Positions 60,411 through 64,000 of a stretch of 64,000 nucleotides of DNA are shown one piece after another; positions within the stretch are counted from its first letter, which is position 1, and each line of letters begins with the position of its first letter. Position numbers and translations under genes: made by a program. The stretch is from Acidiphilium acidophilum. Its GTDB lineage: Bacteria; Pseudomonadota; Alphaproteobacteria; Acetobacterales; Acetobacteraceae. The DNA is taken from NCBI RefSeq assembly GCF_033842475.1, contig NZ_JAWXYB010000018.1:124001-188000 (forward strand). The letters are read 5' to 3'. The notes under the pieces were generated by a model, which saw only the letters and a program-made list of their open reading frames with translations, did not search any database and had not been told where the DNA came from.

Positions 60411-61355
60411 TCATCCGATTCCGGCCGCCGGCGCAAGCCGGCCAGCGGCATCGGTCGCAAGCCGGCCAGTCGCGTCCGGCGCAAGCCGGTTGGCCGTGTT
60501 ATGCGCGGGGCCATCGGCGTGACGGGCAAACAGCTCGAACAGGCGCGCGGTGACCGGACCCGGTGCGCCATCGGCGACCGGTGCGCCGTCGAGCCTGACG
60601 ATCGGTTTGACGAACGAAGTGGCGCTGGTGAGGAATATCTCGCGCGCCGCGCGGAACTCCGCCTCGGTGAGGCCGCGCTCCTCGAAGCCGATGCCCGCCT
60701 CGTGCAACAATGTGGTAAGGGCGGCGCGGGTGCACCCCGGCAGGATATGGTCGTCGAGATGCCGGGTCCGCAGCACGCCCGCCGCATCCACCGCCCACAC
60801 CGTGGTCGAGGAGCCTTCGGTCACCATGCCGTCGCGATCGATCAGGATCGCCTCGTAGCATCCGGCCTCGCGCGCCTTCTGCTTGGCGAGGCAGTTTGCC
60901 AGCAGGTTGACGGTCTTCACGTCGCAGCGGCCCCAGCGGATGTCGGGCACCGTGATCGCGCTGCCCGCCCAGGACGCCAGATCGCGCGGAAATGCCGCCC
61001 CGTGACGCGCGGTGATCACCAGCGCGGGCCTGACATGGCGCGGAAACGCATGATCGCGCCGGGCCACGCCGCGCGTGATCTGCATATAGACGATCCCCTC
61101 ATGCACCCGGTTGCGCCGGACCACCTCGCGCAGCACCACCAGCAATGCGGCATCGTCCATCGGCGCGGGGATCGCGATTTCGCGCAGGGAGCGCGCCAGC
61201 CGCGCGAGGTGCAGGTCGGTATCGACGAAGCGCCCCTCATGAATATGGATCACTTCATAGATCCCGTCGCCGAACTGATAGCCCCGGTCCTCGATATTCA
61301 CCGACGCCTCGGACTGCGCGCAGTACCGTCCATTGACATAGGCGATCCGGCTCAT
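60411..61355 (-). CDS. Class IV aminotransferase (D-amino-acid transaminase-like)
   Basis: 314 residues. [20 protein letters not shown] is diagnostic of the D-alanine transaminase side of class IV; PLP-binding Lys lies in [18 protein letters not shown] and the [10 protein letters not shown] and [12 protein letters not shown] patterns are complete. Makes D-amino acids such as D-glutamate for the wall, or acts on branched-chain substrates. The C-terminal 35 residues are an imperfect 8-residue repeat (GRLAPDAT-like) encoded by a 24-bp DNA repeat, not found in the typical protein. Start overlaps the next gene stop by 4 bp. Confidence 0.9.
   Translation of the reverse strand: MSRIAYVNGRYCAQSEASVNIEDRGYQFGDGIYEVIHIHEGRFVDTDLHLARLARSLREIAIPAPMDDAALLVVLREVVRRNRVHEGIVYMQITRGVARRDHAFPRHVRPALVITARHGAAFPRDLASWAGSAITVPDIRWGRCDVKTVNLLANCLAKQKAREAGCYEAILIDRDGMVTEGSSTTVWAVDAAGVLRTRHLDDHILPGCTRAALTTLLHEAGIGFEERGLTEAEFRAAREIFLTSATSFVKPIVRLDGAPVADGAPGPVTARLFELFARHADGPAHNTANRLAPDATGRLATDAAGRLAPAAGIG
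60437..60500. repeat. 24-bp tandem repeat inside the aminotransferase 3' end
   Basis: Units begin GCCGGCCAGCGGCATCGG at 60437, GCCGGCCAGTCGCGTCCG at 60461 and a partial GCCGGTTGGCCG at 60485. They encode the repeated GRLA(P/T)DA(T/A) tail. Unit length 24 keeps the frame. Confidence 0.75.
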
Positions 61356-61801
61356 GGCTTGGTCGCCTCCGGCGGAACGGCCACCGGGTTCATCGGGCCG
61401 CTGTCGCGAATGCCGAGCACGGCGATGCCGAAAGCCGCGGCGAGGATACCGATCACGATCACCATGAGGCGGATGCGGTAGGACACGAGGTTGCTCGCCT
61501 GCAAGGTCGCGTGGTTCAGCACCACGGCGGCCCGCGCCATGCCGGCTGGGTCGGGGGACAAGGTAGCCAGGGTCTTCTGCCCGTTGATCCCGAGCAGCGG
61601 CTTGGTCGCCACCAGTGCCGCCCGCATCGTGCCCGCATCGCCCGAGGCGGCGGCCTGCGCGAGCTGTGCCTCGACGATCACGCCGCGCATTCCGGGGATC
61701 GGCGACGCATAGGTCGCAAACACCCCGATCAGCGTGATCATCAGAAATCCCGTCAGCATCATGCCGATCCGCTGGCCCGAAATTCGCTCGCGCGCCGCCA
61801 T
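61352..61801 (-). CDS. Membrane protein of unknown function
   Basis: 149 residues with two hydrophobic segments, about 12-32 ([20 protein letters not shown]) and 109-132 ([20 protein letters not shown]), the part between them being Ala-rich and probably periplasmic. No family recognised. It overlaps the aminotransferase gene by 4 bp, so the two are co-expressed; no functional link is known. Confidence 0.7.
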   Translation of the reverse strand: MAARERISGQRIGMMLTGFLMITLIGVFATYASPIPGMRGVIVEAQLAQAAASGDAGTMRAALVATKPLLGINGQKTLATLSPDPAGMARAAVVLNHATLQASNLVSYRIRLMVIVIGILAAAFGIAVLGIRDSGPMNPVAVPPEATKP

Positions 61802-61951
61802 TCCATCGCTCCATCGGTAAACGCCATTCCATGCGACCCCGTGCCCGCGCCGTCAATCCGGGGCACCCGGTCCCAGCCCGCCCGGTTGACAGATCGGCCC
61901 CGTCTTTCCATAAGCCGCGCAACCCGAACGCACAGACCCGAGACAGATATC

Positions 61952-62077
61952 ATGAAAATTCGTAACTCCCTCCGTTCCGCCAAGGCCCGCGACAAGAATT
62001 GCCGCGTTGTCCGCCGTCATGGTCGCGTCTACGTGATCAACAAAAAGAACCCCCGGATGAAAGCCCGCCAGGGCTGA
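61952..62077 (+). CDS. rpmJ: Ribosomal protein L36
   Basis: 41 residues: [20 protein letters not shown] then [21 protein letters not shown]. It has one Cys only, so it lacks the zinc-binding CxxC/CxxxH set (C-minus form), as is usual in alphaproteobacteria. Too short for typical gene finders but clearly real. A GC hairpin follows the stop (about 62085-62107, stem GCGGCGT/ACGCCGC). Confidence 0.95.
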   Translation: MKIRNSLRSAKARDKNCRVVRRHGRVYVINKKNPRMKARQG

Positions 62078-62203
62078 AGACAGCGCGGCGTTCCCTGCGG
62101 ACGCCGCATCGCGACCGGCTGGACTTATGCGCCGGCCGAAGTTCGGGAATGCTTTGCGTTACACGTTGTGGATGATACAACCCTCGTTTGAAGGGTGGTC
62201 CCA

Positions 62204-63667
62204 ATGATTTCGCTACCAAAACCCAAGGCTGATGTGCTCGCGCGGCGCGATGCCGTGCATCAGGGGCTTCGCGCCATCATGCGCGATCGTGGCGTGATCA
62301 CCGACCCGACCAAGCTGAAACCCTACGAAACCGACGGTCTGTCCGCCTATCGCCAGATGCCGCTCGCCGTGGTGCTGCCCGAAACCACCGAGGATGTCGC
62401 GGCGATCCTCCGCTTCTGCCACGAAAACGGCGTCCGCGTGGTGCCGCGCGGGGCAGGGACCTCGCTCGCCGGCGGGGCGCTGCCGCTGGAGGATGCCGTG
62501 GTGATCGGCATGATGCGGATGAACCGGATCGTCGAGGTCAATTATCGCGACCGCTACGCCGTGGTGCAGGCGGGGGTCACCAACCTCGGCATCACCAAGG
62601 CGGTCGAGGCGGATGGATTTTTCTACGCACCCGACCCGTCGAGCCAACTCGCCTGCATGATCGGCGGCAATATCGGCATGAATTCCGGCGGGGCGCACTG
62701 CCTGAAGTATGGCGTGACCGCGAACAATGTGCTCGGCATCAAGCTGGTCACCATCGAGGGGGAGATCCTCGAACTCGGCGGCACCCATCTCGACACCGCC
62801 GGGTATGACTGGCTCGGCATCGTGATCGGCAGCGAAGGTCAACTCGGCATCGCCACCGAAATCACCGTGCGCATCCTGCGCGCGCCGGAAGGCACCCGTG
62901 CCATGCTCGCGGCGTTCGACGGCAACGAGGTCGCGGGGGCCTGTGTCGATGCGATCATCTCCTCGGGCATCATCCCGGTGGCGCTCGAATTCATGGATCG
63001 CCCGGCAATCCACGCCTGCGAGGCCTTCGCCCATGCCGGATATCCGCTCGATGCCGAGGCGATGCTGATCATCGAGGTCGAGGGCTCGGTCGCCGAGCAG
63101 GACTGGCTGCTGGGCCGGATCAAGGAAATCTGCGCCCGCTTCAACCCGATCAGCCTGAAAGTATCGCAATCGGCCGAGGAATCGGCGGCGATCTGGAAGG
63201 GCCGCAAGGGCGCGTTCGGCGCGGTGGGACGGATTTCGCCCGATTATCTGTGCATGGACGGCACCATCCCGACCAGCACGCTGCCGCTGGTGCTGCGCCG
63301 GATCGGCGAGATGAGCGCGCAATACGGGCTGCAGGTGGCGAACATCTTTCACGCCGGGGATGGCAATCTCCACCCGCTGATCATGTTCGACGCGAACGAT
63401 CCCGCCAGCATGCACAAGGCCGAGGCGTTCGGTGCGGACATATTGTGCCTCTGCGTCGAAGTCGGCGGCTGCCTGACCGGCGAGCATGGCGTGGGTGTCG
63501 AAAAACGCGATCTGATGCGGGTGCAGTTCACCGAAATTGAGCTCGAACAGCAGCGCCGGGTCAAATCGGCGTTCGACCCCGAATGGCTGCTGAACACCGC
63601 GAAGGTCTTTCCCCTGCAGCCCGGCACAGCGTCCGCAGGGCCGGATGCCTTGCCCCAGGCCGCATGA
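62204..63667 (+). CDS. glcD: Glycolate oxidase FAD subunit GlcD-like
   Basis: 487 residues. PCMH-type FAD domain (VVPRGAGTSLAGGALPLEDA, YAPDPSSQLACMIGGNIGMN, GYDWLGIVIGSEGQLGIATE) and a C-terminal FAD-oxidase domain with IFHAGDGNLHPLIMF and CLTGEHGVGVEKRDLM. Oxidises glycolate or D-lactate. A GTG 9 bp upstream is an alternative start. The stop overlaps the glcE start (ATGA), so it opens a glcDEF-type operon. Confidence 0.93.
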   Translation: MISLPKPKADVLARRDAVHQGLRAIMRDRGVITDPTKLKPYETDGLSAYRQMPLAVVLPETTEDVAAILRFCHENGVRVVPRGAGTSLAGGALPLEDAVVIGMMRMNRIVEVNYRDRYAVVQAGVTNLGITKAVEADGFFYAPDPSSQLACMIGGNIGMNSGGAHCLKYGVTANNVLGIKLVTIEGEILELGGTHLDTAGYDWLGIVIGSEGQLGIATEITVRILRAPEGTRAMLAAFDGNEVAGACVDAIISSGIIPVALEFMDRPAIHACEAFAHAGYPLDAEAMLIIEVEGSVAEQDWLLGRIKEICARFNPISLKVSQSAEESAAIWKGRKGAFGAVGRISPDYLCMDGTIPTSTLPLVLRRIGEMSAQYGLQVANIFHAGDGNLHPLIMFDANDPASMHKAEAFGADILCLCVEVGGCLTGEHGVGVEKRDLMRVQFTEIELEQQRRVKSAFDPEWLLNTAKVFPLQPGTASAGPDALPQAA

Positions 63668-64000
63668 TCGCCCCCGGGGACGAGGCGGGTTTCGCCAGCG
63701 CGATCGATGCTGCAGCGGCCGCGCGCACGCCGCTCACGATCGAGGGACTCGGCTCGAAAGGCGGCTTCCTGCGTCCGACCCAGACCGCCGACACGCTCAG
63801 CACGCGCAACTTCGCCGGGATTCCGCTCTACGCGCCGCAGGAACTCATCATCACCGCCCGCGCCGGCACCACGCTCGCGGCGGTCGAGGCGAAACTCGAC
63901 GAGGGCGGCCAGCACCTCATTGCCGAGCCGCCTCAGTACGCGTTTCTCGACGCACCGGACCAGACGATCGGCGGCATCGTCGCAGCCAATCTGTCCGGAC
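63664..64000 (+). CDS. glcE: Glycolate oxidase subunit GlcE-like, 5' part
   Basis: 112 residues visible, cut by the window end. PLTIEGLGSKGGFLRPTQTA and LSTRNFAGIPLYAPQELIIT match the GlcE FAD-binding half, as does the end TIGGIVAANLSG. The partner of GlcD; an Fe-S subunit GlcF is expected beyond the window. Starts by 4-bp overlap with glcD. Confidence 0.9.
   Translation, partial: MIAPGDEAGFASAIDAAAAARTPLTIEGLGSKGGFLRPTQTADTLSTRNFAGIPLYAPQELIITARAGTTLAAVEAKLDEGGQHLIAEPPQYAFLDAPDQTIGGIVAANLSG

Noticed and set aside
62085-62107. Hairpin after rpmJ as an intrinsic terminator
   Set aside because: A 7-bp GC stem without a T run; mentioned with rpmJ but not listed as a terminator.
1-64000. tRNA, rRNA, CRISPR array or integron
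   Set aside because: Reading both strands I recognised no cloverleaf with a TTC-type loop, no rRNA segment, no regular spacer array and no integrase.

Overview
The window comes from a GC-rich alphaproteobacterial genome. The clearest clue to origin is the right side: rseP, dxr, cdsA, uppS, frr and pyrH lie in the usual alphaproteobacterial order, next to rpmJ of the zinc-free type and a glcD/glcE pair. Protein style and intergenic repeats suggest an acetic-acid-bacterium relative such as Acidiphilium. That genus guess is inference from memory, not a search.

Left part (1-27,360) is an accessory region built from mobile elements. After the 3' end of a 5-oxoprolinase gene come two directly repeated, nearly identical IS1634-type elements (2498-4556 and 16216-18274). 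They bracket 11.7 kb, forming a composite-transposon-like block. Inside are two identical tandem IS256-type elements, two inverted copies of a small element carrying a Cys-rich passenger gene (one cut by IS256, one inserted in a GNAT gene), an ISL3-type element with a damaged transposase, and a metal-related set: a Met-rich exported protein, a DUF2202 ferritin-like protein, a VIT-family Fe/Mn transporter and a P-type ATPase cut off just after its phosphorylation motif. A NUDIX hydrolase follows. Right of the block are GrpB, a GNAT, a decayed HNH endonuclease, a DUF1778/GNAT toxin-antitoxin pair, a small HU-like protein, an XRE regulator, an IS6-type element, an IS1595-type element, an ATP-grasp remnant, a GMC oxidoreductase and a 3' fragment of a second IS1595-type element.

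Middle part (27,389-55,359) is ordinary chromosome. It holds pdxJ-pdxA with a DUF3857/transglutaminase protein (minus strand), a flavin reductase, a TPR/ATP-grasp protein, the pqiABC lipid-transport set, a LysE exporter, a branched-chain amino-acid-type ABC transporter with a fused LivM-LivG polypeptide, an AsmA-like protein, a ugpBAEC-type ABC transporter interrupted by a large inverted repeat, and a GMC dehydrogenase facing a minus-strand VOC/SMP-30 lactonase/cupin/DoxX cluster. A DJ-1/PfpI protein, a nucleotidyltransferase and a DUF1269 protein follow.

Right part (55,383-64,000) holds housekeeping genes for envelope, isoprenoid and translation functions (minus strand), a class IV aminotransferase, rpmJ, and the start of the glycolate oxidase operon, which runs off the end. 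No tRNA, rRNA or CRISPR array was recognised. The most unusual signals are the 1,038-bp passenger element with 37-bp perfect inverted repeats, the tandem IS256 pair with a 6-bp spacer, and three scattered copies of one 14-bp terminal sequence around the metal genes.
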